Source: Limnomonas spitsbergensis (lineage: Eukaryota > Chlorophyta > Chlorophyceae > Chlamydomonadales). Taken from it: a stretch of 64,000 nucleotides of DNA. This document shows positions 35,214 through 46,677 of this stretch, piece after piece. Position 1 is the stretch's first letter. The number at the start of each line of letters is the position of its first letter. The stretch is taken from assembly GCA_037349105.1 (NCBI GenBank), contig JAYJMM010000061.1:124001-188000 (forward strand), in the 5' to 3' direction. A program made the position numbers and the translations under genes. The notes under the pieces are model-generated. The model did no database searches and was not told the DNA's origin. It was given only the letters and a program-made list of their open reading frames with translations.

Positions 35214-35630
35214 TTGCCGTCATCGCCGAGCAGCGACGGCCGCGCTTTGGGCGTCATCAGCGGCCTGCTCGGCGACTGGACGTCAAACATCAAGCCTCTT
35301 CTCCTAGGCGCCTTGCCAGAGGGCTTCGGCAGCGGCAACACTATCGCAAGCGCAGCGATGATGACCCTGACGGGCAGTGCAGCTCATCTGCTGCCAACAA
35401 GGTCTTCCACCAGTAGCCTCACCAAGTTGCTGCTACTACTACCCATGTCGACTACTTCCTCTCCTGGGAGGAGTGGCGGCTCATGTCTGTCAGCATGGGA
35501 TGAGCAGCCCCCCAAAGACATCATGGTATTGGACCAAGACAGTGTCCAGGGCAACCGGGCGTTTGGCCGCACGGGCTGCAACAAGCACATGCACGAGAAG
35601 CCGGACAGCCTGGCCTACTACTCGATGTGA
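35214..35630 (+). CDS. Open frame of 138 codons, unknown
   Basis: The frame follows a possible acceptor (TTGCCTGCCTTCAG). It reads GVISGLLGDWTSNIKPLLLG early and NKHMHEKPDSLAYYSM at the C-terminus. The first half also has a good Arg-rich alternative frame, so the real reading frame and exon structure are uncertain. It lies between inverted Z repeats (33.25 and 36.57 kb), so it may belong to a mobile element. I do not recognise it. Confidence 0.3.
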   Translation: MPSSPSSDGRALGVISGLLGDWTSNIKPLLLGALPEGFGSGNTIASAAMMTLTGSAAHLLPTRSSTSSLTKLLLLLPMSTTSSPGRSGGSCLSAWDEQPPKDIMVLDQDSVQGNRAFGRTGCNKHMHEKPDSLAYYSM

Positions 35631-36566
35631 AGTTCCTGGCATTGTCAGAGTAAAAAAATTGAGACAACTGCATTTGTCTCATGTTTGTCCACTCAGCATA
35701 TGCCGGCTAGCTTCATTATCTAGCATCTGTCGCGTAGCGAGCCCCATCCATGAGCAGTAAGTAAAAGCAGACAGCGCAGAATTGCGCAAGGTCTAAGACT
35801 ACTAAGACTTTAGCGTAAGAGCGAATTCACACCTGGCTGGTTTCGCTGAGTTTGGCCAGCTTGGGTACCTCGCTCAATTTCGCACGGTTTCGCAGCCTGG
35901 GGTCCCACCCCTGGTTTCAGTTCGGTTGTTTTCGCATTGGTTTGGTTTCGCCAAACTGAGCTTCCGGCAAGAGGGCTTTCTGACGCCCAACCAACCATCC
36001 GAAACGGCGAACTGAACTAGGTCTGAAACGGCTCTAAGCAAACAATATAAGTCAATTACGTCTGTTGTTACTACTGGGACAGTTGTATGTTTTGTGTGCC
36101 CTTTTGTCGCTTGTGAATACATAAGGTTAGCTTGCCCTTTTCACTTCAGGTAGCCGGTATCTCGCTCTAGTATGTACTGCAAAACTAAAGCCATTAGCCA
36201 ATACCGTGATGGTCTATCTGTTGCATGTTCTCAGTACGAGTGCATGGTGTCCAGCTTGTGGTTGTGTTTTTTCCTTGTATTTTTCGGGAGGTTTTGCCGG
36301 CAGGATTTATTTTCTGCCAATCGGTAGGTGCCTCACAAGATTTGTCCCCTGAATTGTTGGCAGTGTATCGTGACGTTCGATTTAGGCGCCTAGCGCTGAT
36401 ACTCTTATATTCGTTTCCGTTGGCTGTCTTACTGAATATACACAGCTGTCCTTGTTGTACTGTAATATCAATTTGCGGTTGCGGACGGTTAATGATATTT
36501 ACGAGGTTGTATTGTTTCAAATGTTTTGCGCTCCAAAGATTACTTGATCAGGCCAACCCTAGCTAG

Positions 36567-36626
36567 TTAGGCGCCCGCGCGGCCGAGCCTCCTTGAGCAG
36601 GGCCCAGAGGTGTAACGTCATTGACT
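36567..36626 (+). repeat. Dispersed repeat Z, well-conserved copy
   Basis: TTAGGCGCCCGCGCGGCCGA, GCCTCCTTGAGCAGGGCCCA, GAGGTGTAACGTCATTGACT. This is one of the best copies and serves as the reference for the family. Confidence 0.85.
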
Positions 36627-38070
36627 TGATGAGAACTTGTACCAGTATGAGACATATGTTCGCTGTGATTTGTTTTTAATCCAGTGCAGCTAGAAACCCT
36701 TAAAAAGCAATCTTGGGCTAGCAGCTACCGTCGTGCAAGACCAAGTCGTGCACCACCTTCACAAATAGAAAAACTACTGAATCTTTGGCGACAAAATGAT
36801 ATGACTATTCCTTTCATCATGCATTGGCAGACAATGCGAACCAAATTCCAAAAATATAGAAAGCAAAGTAAACTGTGTCCGCAGGGAGTCAGGGACGAGA
36901 GGGTTAAGAAAACGGTGCAGCATAGACTGAGATTGCGTCCGTGCCGTTCCTATCATACAGGAAGAGCAAACAGATGAACACGTAATGCTATCGATCTGAA
37001 GTGCGAGCCAGAACACCTTAGGCTCACAGCCACCCCTGTGCCGATTGGGACTTAAGTTGGTGGCCCGAGCAACAAGGCTTGCTGAACCGAGTTCCCTCGG
37101 CCGTAAACCGTGATGTTGCTGAATGTAGCTGAGCCACCGAGCGGCTGTAGCAGCCATCCCCAGGTAGCTGTACCTCACGGGCATCATGCTAATAATGCAC
37201 AAAGAGGCAGGGGGTCCAAGGTTTGATCCATGTGGAGGATATGAGACAAAATGTAAAATCTTTGGAAAGAGATTACCGGTATTCTAGAAGGGCCCTCCTT
37301 ATATCTGCATGTGCTGTCGGACAGCCCACCATGCTACCCCTACCAAGCTAATGCCATCTGCCGGCCCTGAAAAGTCAGCCAGCCTACCTCTGCCATGCTG
37401 ATCCCAACTGCCGGCACTGCCAGAAAGTCCACCATGCTCCACCTCTTCCAGCCTAATTCCATCTGCAAGTTATGTCAGGACATGCCTGGTCATGGTATTT
37501 ATTATGAACGAATCAGTGCCCCTCCCCTGTATCATTTATTCATTTGCATTCATTCATATGCCTGCCTGCTGTCCCGGTATCTACCTGAAACAAATTAACT
37601 TGGGCCTGAATAGCTGAAATGTGACCGATCGTCATGTTCTCACGGCGAGCAAATATAAGGGAGCCGAAGTTCTGTCCTCAGGGATTCAGGTTTCCCATGT
37701 TTATTCGCAATTTCACTCATTGGCGCCATAGTCTGAATTAAAAAATGCAGATAAGGTCGCATGAATCCACGGTAAAGCACCCCCCCCCATCCCCCCCCCC
37801 CAAGGAAATTAGAACAGGGTGGTAATTATATAAATTAGAAGCAGAGTTGTTAAGTTTGATCAAGCCCAGGCCACAGGGGTGCCAGTGATTTCACTTCACT
37901 GTCTTAATTTTAAAGAATTCCTCTCCCTGACCTACTTAGTCCATAGGGCGTCAAAAAGCAAACGGGACCTAGCTGCAATCAGAGAAGTTGCAATATCAGT
38001 GCAACAGCTTAAGTAGGTGCTGCCGTCACAGGAACGAGGCGCAATAGTAGGTGCACTTCACACACATGTG
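36627..38070. other. No supported gene
   Basis: An open plus frame at 36684-36977 with lower GC (SQIEKLLNLWRQNDMTIPF) may be a remnant exon. Nothing else is recognisable. A run of C and CC-rich text lies at 37780-37803. Confidence 0.35.
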
Positions 38071-38074
38071 TCTT

Positions 38075-38405
38075 TCAGAACAGATATAGCACCTTGGCAG
38101 GGATCATTAGTGAAAGGGCGAGCGAGATGCATCCAATGCATGTCCCACAGCAGAACAGCACCAATGCTCTAATGACCCAAAGCCCAGGACAGCAAGCTAA
38201 GCCAAAGCACTGCTTCAGCTGCTTGCCATATCCGCAGCAACAGAAGAGGCGCATCCCCAGCAGGCACAGCACCGTCACATCCGACGCCGCCACCAATGGC
38301 AAATCAGTATTCTGGGCGGTTTTGGTAGCGGCTGTTCACACCTTGATCCTTTCTTGCAGCTCCTGTAGCTTCTCATTAGTTTTGCGGGGTGCCGGCTTTG
38401 ACACC
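38075..38405 (-). CDS. 3' end of an unknown gene: short coil then Cys-rich hydrophobic C-terminus
   Basis: Two exons are visible on the minus strand. 38405-38342 encodes VSKPAPRKTNEKLQELQERI plus Lys and ends at AAG/GTGTGAAC. After the acceptor CCGCCCAG, 38311-38075 encodes NTDLPLVAASDVTVLCLLGM, then a Cys-rich hydrophobic tail with CCPGLWVIRALVLFCCGTC and SLALSLMIPAKVLYLF before the stop. Phases agree. One or two membrane spans are likely. Upstream exons probably lie beyond the 39-kb repeat but are not found. The family is not recognised. Confidence 0.5.
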
Positions 38406-38984
38406 CTCAGAGGTTGTTTCGTGCCTATGCCTGTTTCGTTCCTCGTTTTCTGGTTTCTCCCCGATTCGCTCTGCCTGGCCCTTTCGCAAAAGGCAGTTGG
38501 GTCGTTGCGTCAACTTTGTAACAATAATAGAGGGTTGTTGGTTGTAGTGGGAGAGCAGGTAGGAGAATGGGTGTGTGGACGTGGCCTTGTCACAGGCCAG
38601 AGACAGGTTCACCGGCTAGGTCGGTCGTGCTACCTAGCGTGCTTATCTTCGCCCACACCTCCTTGTACCCCACACAATAAGGGTCCACAATAGTCCCTTT
38701 GGAAGGGGGGTCGGCTTAGGGGAACCGAAAGTTCGCCAAACAGGACATGTCTAGACTTGGCCTGTCGGTCGCCAACCAAGCAGGGACTGGCGGGAATAAA
38801 ACACTGGGCGGACTTTCGGTTCCCCCAGGCCGCCCCCCCCCACTCCCTTTGGATCACAGCGTTTGTTCCCATGAGCCCATGCATCACAGCTCTTGCTTCT
38901 TCGAGCCTCCCACGGAGCGCCGCCGCGGGCCTGGCCTCTTTGGGCCTCCCCCTCTGATGCCGCGCTGCTTGCTTCTGAAGAATT

Positions 38985-39630
38985 GGAAGAAGCGGCTTCG
39001 TTTTGTCTGCGGGAATGGGTGGGGAGGAGGTGCGGTTTAAGGAGGGTGGGCGAAGGCACAGGAGGGGGACTGGAAGAAGAAGCTCCCTTATGTCTGCGGG
39101 CACGGGTGGAGAAAACGTGCGGTTTAGAGGAGGGGGGAGGGATGCACAGGAGAGGGACTGGAAGAAGTGGCTCCATTACGTCTGCGGGCATGGGTAGAGA
39201 GGAGGTGCGGTTTAACGGGGATGGGGGGAGGCACAGGTGGGGGACTGGAAGGAGAGGCTTCGTTTTGTCTGCTGGAATGGGTGTAGGGAGGTGAGGTTGA
39301 AGGGGGGTAGGGGGGGAGGCACAGGCGAGGGAGGGAAAGAAGTGACTTGTTTTGTCTGTGGGTATGAGTGTGGGGAAGTGCGGTTTAAGGCGGAGGGGGT
39401 ATGGCACAGGAGGGGGACTGGAAGGGGGACTGGGGGGGAGGTGCAGTTTAAGGGGGTGGGAGGACAGGCACAGGCGAGGGTCTGGAAGAAGCGGCTCCAT
39501 TTTGTCTGCGGGAACGGGTGAAGAGGAGGCAGGGGAGACGATGAGGGGAGGTATTGTCCACACTACCCATTTAGAAGAAACGGCTTTGTTACGTCTGCGT
39601 CACAGGGAAAGGATATTTGTGGGGAGATGG
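38985..39630. repeat. ~75-bp minisatellite, ~8 copies
   Basis: Unit words are GGCACAGGAGGGGGACTGGA, AGAAGCGGCTTCGTTTTGTC and TGCGGGAATGGGTGGGGAGG, then AGGTGCGGTTTAA. Open frames on both strands are repeat by-products. Confidence 0.9.
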
Positions 39631-40055
39631 TGAGAGATGTTTTAGCTCTTAACCAGCACAGCCCGACTAGGGTTTCCGACTAGGCCACCTCAGCCAGGCA
39701 ACCGCCTCACCAGCACCTTCAAAAATCTGTTGTCCGATGTACAACCGTTTTTTATGTTGACTGTCTCAGCAAAAGCATCAGAAGATATCCGGGAAAAGGG
39801 TGTAACATCTGGGTCCGTGAAAAGTGTCCGTGCTAACGCACATGCATCATCAGCACTACTGCATATGACCCTCAGCCACCAAACATAATTTCTTACGCGT
39901 TGTAGCTGAGTCTGGGAGTAGGGTACGGCTTATGGCACAAGTGCACGCAGAATCCCCAGTGCCTTTGAGCCAACAACCGAAGGCTGTTCTTTGCTTTGGC
40001 CACATTGTCCACGAGGTCGTCACATCCATGACGTGGTACTCAACAAGTAGAAGAT

Positions 40056-40289
40056 ATGCTTGCAAAAACCAGCATGCCCTCCTCATCACTCATGCGAAGT
40101 GGATATAGGCAGAGGAACATCAAGCTTGTCCCCGTCTTGATCGGGACGTCAGGCACAGTCTATCTCGAGCACACCCTCCAGAGCATGCAGCAATTGGGCT
40201 TGTCCACCTACCATGCGAAAAAATGTGCACAGAAAATGCATGTGCAAGCTATTAGATACCTACATAGCATTGTGCAGACAAGGCAATAA
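40056..40289 (+). mobile_element. C-terminal remnant of a non-LTR retrotransposon reverse transcriptase
   Basis: The frame reads SGYRQRNIKLVPVLIGTSGT, VYLEHTLQSMQQLGLSTYHA, then CAQKMHVQAIRYLHSIVQTR before a stop. It matches the usual C-terminal end of RTE/L1-like ORF2 proteins: a GY....LVP+.+G+.GTVY segment, a +LGL segment, and a KLH.HA+....I+.TR ending. The catalytic RT domain is not seen upstream, so the copy is 5'-truncated. Repeat Y starts ~95 bases downstream and may be its 3' UTR. Confidence 0.65.
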
Positions 40290-40383
40290 TTGAATACTGC
40301 CCCACTGGACCTGCTAAAACCGGTGGGAAACAAATCAGAACCTCAAGCCGCCGTGATAAATTATGATGTTTATTCTTTTCTCA

Positions 40384-40468
40384 CGGTAACGGCGCGGATG
40401 TGGCTTCGGCCCAGGCTGCGCTGTTTCCTCAACCCTCACGCCCCCACGGGGCGTAGCTTTCTTTCTTT
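40384..40468 (+). mobile_element. Dispersed repeat Y, copy 3, following the RT remnant
   Basis: GGTAACGGCGCGGATGTGGC, TTCGGCCCAGGCTGCGCTGT, then CCCCCACGGGGCGTAGCTTT. It is nearly identical to the 19601 copy. Its position right after the RT frame suggests it is the 3' end of that element. Confidence 0.75.
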
Positions 40469-40689
40469 AGTAGAAGATACGCTGTATGCCAAAACCAGAA
40501 TTGTACTACTTTCCATCCCCCTTAACCCCAGAATTGTACTACTTTCGAACCCCTTAAACCCTCACACGTACATGAGGCAGACCAGTCTGTCTCTATAACT
40601 CATAAGCAGGAAGGGCTTTACTGCTTTTCCATGCCAGTCCCCCAGCACCCCCCACACCTCTCGCCACCTACCAGCCCTTAAACCCCTCG

Positions 40690-41130
40690 CACTTTCATGG
40701 CTAGAGCCTTCTTTAGGTCCTCCATAACTCCTTAAGCACCTAACCAGGTCTGCGTTACACCTTTGTGTACAAACATTATGCCCTCCGTCCCCCTGCCAAC
40801 CCTCACACCTCTCACGCCTTATTGGCCAGAGCCTTCTTCACCTCCTCCAGAGGCAGCCTACTAGGTCTGCGTTACACCTTTGTGTTCATACATTTTGCCC
40901 TCCATCCCCCTGCGAACCTTCACATCTCTCGCGCTTTTTGGCCAGAGCCTTCTTCACCTCCTCCATAAGCAGCTAACCAGGTGTGCCTTACTCCTTTGTG
41001 TTCAAACATTATGCCCTCCGTCCCCCTGCCAACTCTCACACCTCTCGCGCCTTCTTGGCCAGAGCCTTCTTCACCTCCTCCAGAGGCAGCTGACCAGGCA
41101 TGCGGTACACCTCGGTGTCCACCTGCACCT
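40690..41130. repeat. ~117-bp array repeating the end of exon 41167-41042 and its donor
   Basis: On the minus strand, copies near 40700, 40830, 40955 and 41065 carry GAGGAGGTGAAGAAGGCTCT, then GGCCAAGAAGGCGCGAGAG, followed by GTGTGAG or a decayed form. Only the 41042 copy is joined to a full upstream exon. The intervening text (ATGCCCTCCGTCCCCCTGCC on plus) is also repeated. Confidence 0.85.
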
Positions 41131-42648
41131 CGTGCACGCCGTCCAAACCCAAGAAGAAGTCGCGAAGCTGAACAATGGGAGGGACGGGGAGGAGTCAAAG
41201 GAGGGGTGGGAGGTGTGGGGCCATCAAGACACTGTACTGGTGATAAAGTATACAGTATACATGAGCACTGGTGCAGTATGCCCTACGGTACTAAAAGAAA
41301 CTGAAACCGGTGAGTCCTTTACGGGTACGCCCCAATACAACATACTAGTGAAGTAATAAGTCCCTTACCCGTACGACCCCCATAAAAGCATTGATACGTA
41401 TGCCCTCAAAACGACTACATTTACCACCAGGACCAGCAGCATACAGTATGCGTTCAGTTTTGCCCTGACGAAATACAAAAAAACATGTCCTGCGACACTA
41501 TGGAGGGGAGAGCCACGACGCTGTTTAGGGTTAGCTTAAGGGTTTCACCCTTAACCCTACGATGCAGGACAAGATAGAGCCATGACGGTACACAACGCGT
41601 GCGCACACCCCCCCCTGCTCACTTTCGTATCCTCCTTTACTGCACTTGCTGCAGCCTGTAAGGCCATCGTCTCTCGGTCCACCGCGATTAGCTTGCACCT
41701 CACAGCGGGGAAATTTGCTGCAAACAGCCGCTGCCAGGTTCCGGACAGAGTCTCTACTTCAGCCTAGTGCGTGAGCAGCACAGCAGGCAGTCATTTGAGT
41801 GGTGATTGGGCAGATAGCCCCAGAGGTATGGTAGGCAGGCAGGTTGGCGGGCGCATGGACAGGCTGACAAGCTGCCATGTTTTCAGGGCTGAAGATGCAT
41901 GGCAATGCAATGGAGAATAGCCAATGACATAAGTTCATATCACATGCCCGAGCAAATGTTGCTTCAGGCGCATGGCTTTTGTACAGATGGCAGATGCATG
42001 GCTAGCGATCCATGAGGACAGATGCATGGCTACAGATGCATGGCCGCATGGCTATTGCCGACTGCCTATAGATGCATGGACATCGACGATCCATGGGGGC
42101 CGATGCATGGCTACAGATGCATGGCTACAGACGTATGGCTGTAGAAGCATGGACATTGACTCGCAGCCAGGGGATGCATCACAGCGAAGCAGGTGCAGTA
42201 TGCACAATAGATTTGCTGATATACAATTGGGGGCGTGCCCAAAGACAAGCAGGAGCATGCTGCGTCAAGCATGTGATCAGGAGGTTGATCAGGGGCTTGG
42301 GGGGACTCTCCCATGGTGAAGGTCAGACATCTATGCATGAAGCGCTCGTTTAGAGAAAACGGCTTTATTACGCACACAATCCTGAATATGCGAAGCCCGC
42401 AGTGAGCTTTGGTGGCAGCGCCATGCACGACGTCGCCATGTTTATGACACGTGTGAGGAGCCCGGGACGAGCATCGAGCATCACACCTTGGTGCGTTTGG
42501 CGTTCGGCACAAGCTTCAGAAAACACAGCGCGTCGCTGAGTTCTAACGCTTTGGAATCGCTGATGTCGCTCTCCACCAGCTCGCTCGCGACGGTAGACTG
42601 CAACAAAAGCAAAGCAAGGAGGATGGCACCAACTGACACGCGCTCCAT
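41042..42648 (-). CDS. Secretory-pathway protein with signal peptide, first three exons, family unknown
   Basis: Exon 1 (42648-42487) starts at ATG and encodes MERVSVGAILLALLLLQSTV plus AS, a clear signal peptide, then a Glu/Asp/Leu stretch ending VPNAKRTK. Exon 2 (41763-41623) encodes AEVETLSGTWQRLFAANFPA, VRCKLIAVDRETMALQ and so on. Exon 3 (41167-41042) encodes LRDFFLGLDGVHEVQVDTEV, YRMPGQLPLEEVKKALAKKA. All three are whole-codon exons with AG/GT borders, so the frame is continuous for 143 residues. Donors are GTGTGAT, GTGAGC and GTGTGAG. Downstream exons are not placed because the retroelement and exon array occupy 40.0-41.0 kb. The gene is divergent from the coiled-coil gene starting at 43060. 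Confidence 0.65.
41960..42175. repeat. GATGCATGGCTACA-type array, intron 1
   Basis: Degenerate ~14-bp repetition of GATGCATGGC, TACAGATGCATGG and similar words, inside the first intron of the signal-peptide gene. Confidence 0.7.
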
Positions 42649-43059
42649 ACTGAATACTGATGCGGCGGTCGAGTATGGTTTGATCTTTAGTTTCTTCCTT
42701 GCGAAACTATGCGGTGGGTGCAGCTTCTGCTTCTCTGTATATCTGATCTGCCTTGGATCTCCCCGTGGGGCTCCGTACGAACTTCCAAGGGTCGTCAATA
42801 GGCAGCTGATCGCCAGTAAAGTAGGGTGGGAGAAGCAGCGCTGCTCATTTAAAAGCTGCTGCTTTCATAAAATCACAATTTTTCTCATGAATTACCTAGT
42901 TTACCTTTGATAGGGGCCTCGAATCAAGTCCCGCTGTCAGCCTGCGGCGCAGCGGACACGCTGTTACTTAGTAGCTAGCTATTTCACCATCTCACAGAGC
43001 GCTCACATCTCCAGTGTGGATCTATAGCTGGCTTAGATTCCAATCAGAGAGAGCTTACA

Positions 43060-45472
43060 ATGTCAGAGGTAGACAGGTGAGCAGCACTGCAACACGCGGT
43101 TGCACCCACGTCCCTGCATGCGCATGGAACACATCGAGATGCAACATGCCGCTGTAAGCCAAACAGGGGTAACAATAAACATTGGAGGGTGGCCAATCGG
43201 TAGTGGCCGGTGTTAGGTACCAAAGGTCGACATGGAGAGAACCATCCAGCCCCACCTCCCATCCTCCCCCACTGCCCGAGGCATGCATCCCGAAAATTAC
43301 ACATGGGAATATGAACAAACCACCGCGTCCTCTCAGCCCAAGCACCCTCCCTACTGCCCCCAGGTCTCGGATAGAGCAGGACTTCAAAGGCCTGCTGCTG
43401 GACAAGGAGGCAGAAACCGCACGCCTGCGCGCCGAGATCGGCCGGCTGAGGCGGGCCCTGGACCTAGCGCAGGGATCGCAGGAGTCACATGGTCAGGAGC
43501 TTAAAGCCTTGCAGTTGCAGGTGCAGCAGGTGGCGACGCTGAACAAGTAAGGCTCACCGTCACACATTCACATGGGGCTGGAGGGGCACGTATGGGGCAC
43601 GTGTGTGAGGCTGAGGGTCAGTAGGAACCTGCACATCTAGGGCAGATGTAATAAAGCAAAGTTATTGTAGGGCGCAAGACTGAACCCTGATCCCCTACCC
43701 CTGAAACCTGGAACCTAAAACCTGAATCCTGGACCATAATCCCTGAACCCACAGAGCTCATGAGCGGCATGCCGTGCTGTCGGCCGCAACATCTGCCAGC
43801 GGATCCCCGCGGGCCGAATCGGTGCGGCTGCAGGCTGACCTGGACGGCCAGGTCGCGCTGGTGGCGCGCCAAGAGGCTGAGCTGTCATCTCATCTAGCTG
43901 CAACTGCGGCCAGGTGCGTTCACAGGGATGCCACTGCAGCATGGGCCCCTCGGGGGCCTTCGAGCCAAGTCTGGGAGTCCTGAGACGGGGCGGCGGGCGG
44001 AAGGCGGCGGGCTAAAAATGGGAAGCTGCTGAATCACCGAGTTGTGACAGGAGTCCTGATGTTTGTCATCTCATGATGTCATGGCCTTTGTTTTGATGCC
44101 GTTTCGATGTTTGATGCTGTCTAGATGCTGTTTTGATGCTTACTGATATTTTGATGTTTTTTGATGCTGGGTGCGCAGGATCTCTGAGCTTCAGGACAGC
44201 TTTGCGGCCAAGGTCCAGGGCATGAGGCAGGTGCAGCAGCAGCAGCTTGCTTTGGTGGAGAAGGAAGCGAAGCAGAGAGAAACGGTGCTGAAGGTGAGAC
44301 ACATTGATGCCGCTTTGTGACTTGTAGGCAGCTGAAGGTGAGGCGCGCTAATGCCGATATTCGACTTCTTGGCAGCTGAAGGCGAGCAGGCTTATGCTGC
44401 TGTTATAGAGGAGGCGTTCGTGCAGTTTGCCCCATGGGTAGGGGATCAAGCAAACGAGTTACTGAACTTCCAAAGACTTGAACGTCTCTCTTTTCAACTT
44501 TGAATGTAAAAAACGGAGATTTGAAGACCATTTAAAAACTGACACGAGTGACCGGGCCGTGGCTGGCTGACAAGCTTATGCCTTCCAAGGGATTTTAAAG
44601 CGCCTTTACCCCACAAAAACGTCGAATACAAAGCGTCACGCACATGTCATGGCATGATGTTGGCTGCAGGCAGAGGCCGACTCTCTCCGGCAGCAGCTCG
44701 AGTCCAAAGCGGCTGAGTCAGCACAGCTGCGAGGCCAGCTGGGTGACCAGGTGCACGCTGCAGCTTCCGCCTCAGAGTCCAAGCTGTCTCAGGAGCAACA
44801 GCGTGGGAGACAGCTCGACGCCAAAGTCAAGGCGCTGGAGCAGCAGCTCGCCAAGGTCACCGCTGAGAGCCGGGCAGCCGCAGAGGCTGCAGCGGCGGGT
44901 GCTGCTGCTAGACTGCCGCCGCCTGCTGAGAGCGGTGTGGGAGGAGGAGAAGGAGAAGGAGGAGGACGAGGAGGAGCGGGCGGGGTGGATCAGGCAGGGA
45001 TGGCTGAAATGCTTGCCATGATGGAGGGCCAGCTCGGCAGGTGGGTGCAAGCTAGTGGAACAATGATGTATGCAGTTTACATGTTGATGCATGGGGTTCA
45101 GAGGGCACCTGGTTGGCCGATACTCTGGGTCAGGCTGGCATCCCACTTGTACGTGCCTTCGCAATAGCCGTTACCTGAAAACACCGGAAGCGTGCAAGCT
45201 TGTGATCGATAGAGGGTGGAGATCTGGCGCCGCCATGGTTTTGAGTAATATATGAACGTACCACACATTGATATGTCAAATATGTGTGACCTGAAAAGCA
45301 TGGTTGTTGCTGGTAGCTACCGTGTGCAGCTCCTTCATCTTTCTGGGTGTCAGAAATGTTGCTTTCCTTCCTATGGCGCAAAGCGAAGCATGGAACTCTT
45401 GTTCTTACAGGTGTCATGGACACTGCCAATGCAACGTGGATACGAGCCTGCTGCTTCTGCCTCTGCTGCTGC

Positions 45473-45503
<31 letters not shown>

Positions 45504-46677
45504 TGTGTCAATTGCCCGCTTGTCTGCTGCCAAGTCTGCCTTTGCTGTCCCGTCGTACAACCTTCAGGCTGAGCAAGATGATCCGGATGCAGGACACAGA
45601 AATGCTCCCTGCTAATCCGACCCCTATCCGCGTTAAGCAATTAAAATTCAAACCTACAAGCTGAGGGAGATGATTTGGAAGCGCGCTGCCTGCGGATTCT
45701 ACTCCCATTGGCACCAAACATTACAAATTTGAACCTGCAGGCTGAGAGAGATGATCCAGCATCGGGACACAAAGCTGCTGCCTGCTAATATGGCCATATT
45801 CTAAAAATGATTGAGCCTGCAGGCTGAGCAGGATGATCCGGCCGTCGGACACAGAGCTGATCCCTGCTGATCTGACCCACATCTGCACGAAAACAATTGA
45901 AATTGAAACCTGCAGGCTGAGTGACATGATCCAGCAGAAATACCAAGCTGTTGCCTTCTGTATGGCTCCATTCTCAAAGGGAGCCTTCAGGGTGAACAAG
46001 ATGATCCGGCAGCGGACACTAAGCTGATGCCTGCTGATCCAACCTCATATGCAGAACAATAACAAATTCAAACCTGCAGGCTGAGCGAGACGATTTAGCA
46101 GCAAGACTTCAAGCTGTTGCTCACTAATTTGCCCTATAACAAAAACAATTGAGCATGCAGTCTGATCGAGATCTCCCCTGAGCGAGATGATCCAGCAAAG
46201 GGACACCGAGCTGTTGCCCACTGATCTGATTCGATTTGCACAAAACAAAACGAATTCAAATAAGCAGGCTGAGCGACATGATCCGGCATCGGGACACCGA
46301 GCTGTTGCCAACTGATTCGATTCGATCTGCACAATGAATAAAATTTCAAATCTGCAGGCTGAGCTATATTATCCGGCATCGGGACATCAAGCTTGTTGCC
46401 CACTGATCCAATTCCATACCGTTATGCACGAAAAATACAAATTTAAACATGCAGGCTGAGCGAGATGATCCGACTGCGGGACACTGAGGTCAAGGCGCTG
46501 CGGGCCACGGTGCAGGCAGGCTGTGACGAGAGGCGGGACCTTCAGCAACAGCTGAATAAGGCGCTGCAGGCCCCACTGCCGCTGCCGCCACCGCCAGGTA
46601 GCGATGGTTATGCCACGCTGGCAGGGGATTTCAAACCTCTGCCCAGGCCGCCCATGTCAAAGAAAAAATTCCGGTAG
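43060..46677 (+). CDS. Coiled-coil protein, 355 residues, six exons, complete
   Basis: The exons 43060-43076, 43364-43546, 43755-43913, 44179-44293, 44670-45040 and 46455-46677 join in one frame of 1068 nt. The first exon is only 17 nt (MSEVD plus two bases of Arg). Text is classic coiled coil: RSRIEQDFKGLLLDKEAETA, RLRAEIGRLRRAL, RAESVRLQADLDGQVALVAR, ISELQDSFAAKVQGMRQVQQ, ADSLRQQLESKAAESAQLRG, KALEQQLAKVTAESRAA. A Gly-rich linker follows (end of exon 5). The last exon adds RLSEMIRLRDTEVKALRATV and a Pro-rich basic tail ending PPMSKKKFR. No membrane segment or signal is seen. I do not recognise the family; a cytoskeletal, centriolar, flagellar or tethering role is possible. The exon phases agree at every junction. 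Confidence 0.85.
45560..46440 (+). repeat. Eight decayed copies of the terminal-exon start of the 43060 gene
   Basis: AGGCTGAGCGAGATGATCCG and GACACxGAGCTG words recur near 45573, 45738, 45823, 45915, 46078, 46165, 46265 and 46355, ahead of the real acceptor and exon at 46455. Each keeps a CAG-GCTGAG acceptor-like junction, and each copy ends in a stop within ~70 bases. The spacing is about 80-165 bases. Confidence 0.85.

Noticed and set aside
36225..36566. 113-codon plus-strand hydrophobic frame before the Z repeat
   Set aside because: Erratic Cys/Phe-rich composition, no family resemblance, and the reverse strand is equally open.
39901..40045. Minus-strand frame ending HKPYPTPRLSYNA as last exon of the signal-peptide gene
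   Set aside because: Phase does not fit exon 3, and the region is better explained as retroelement sequence on the plus strand.
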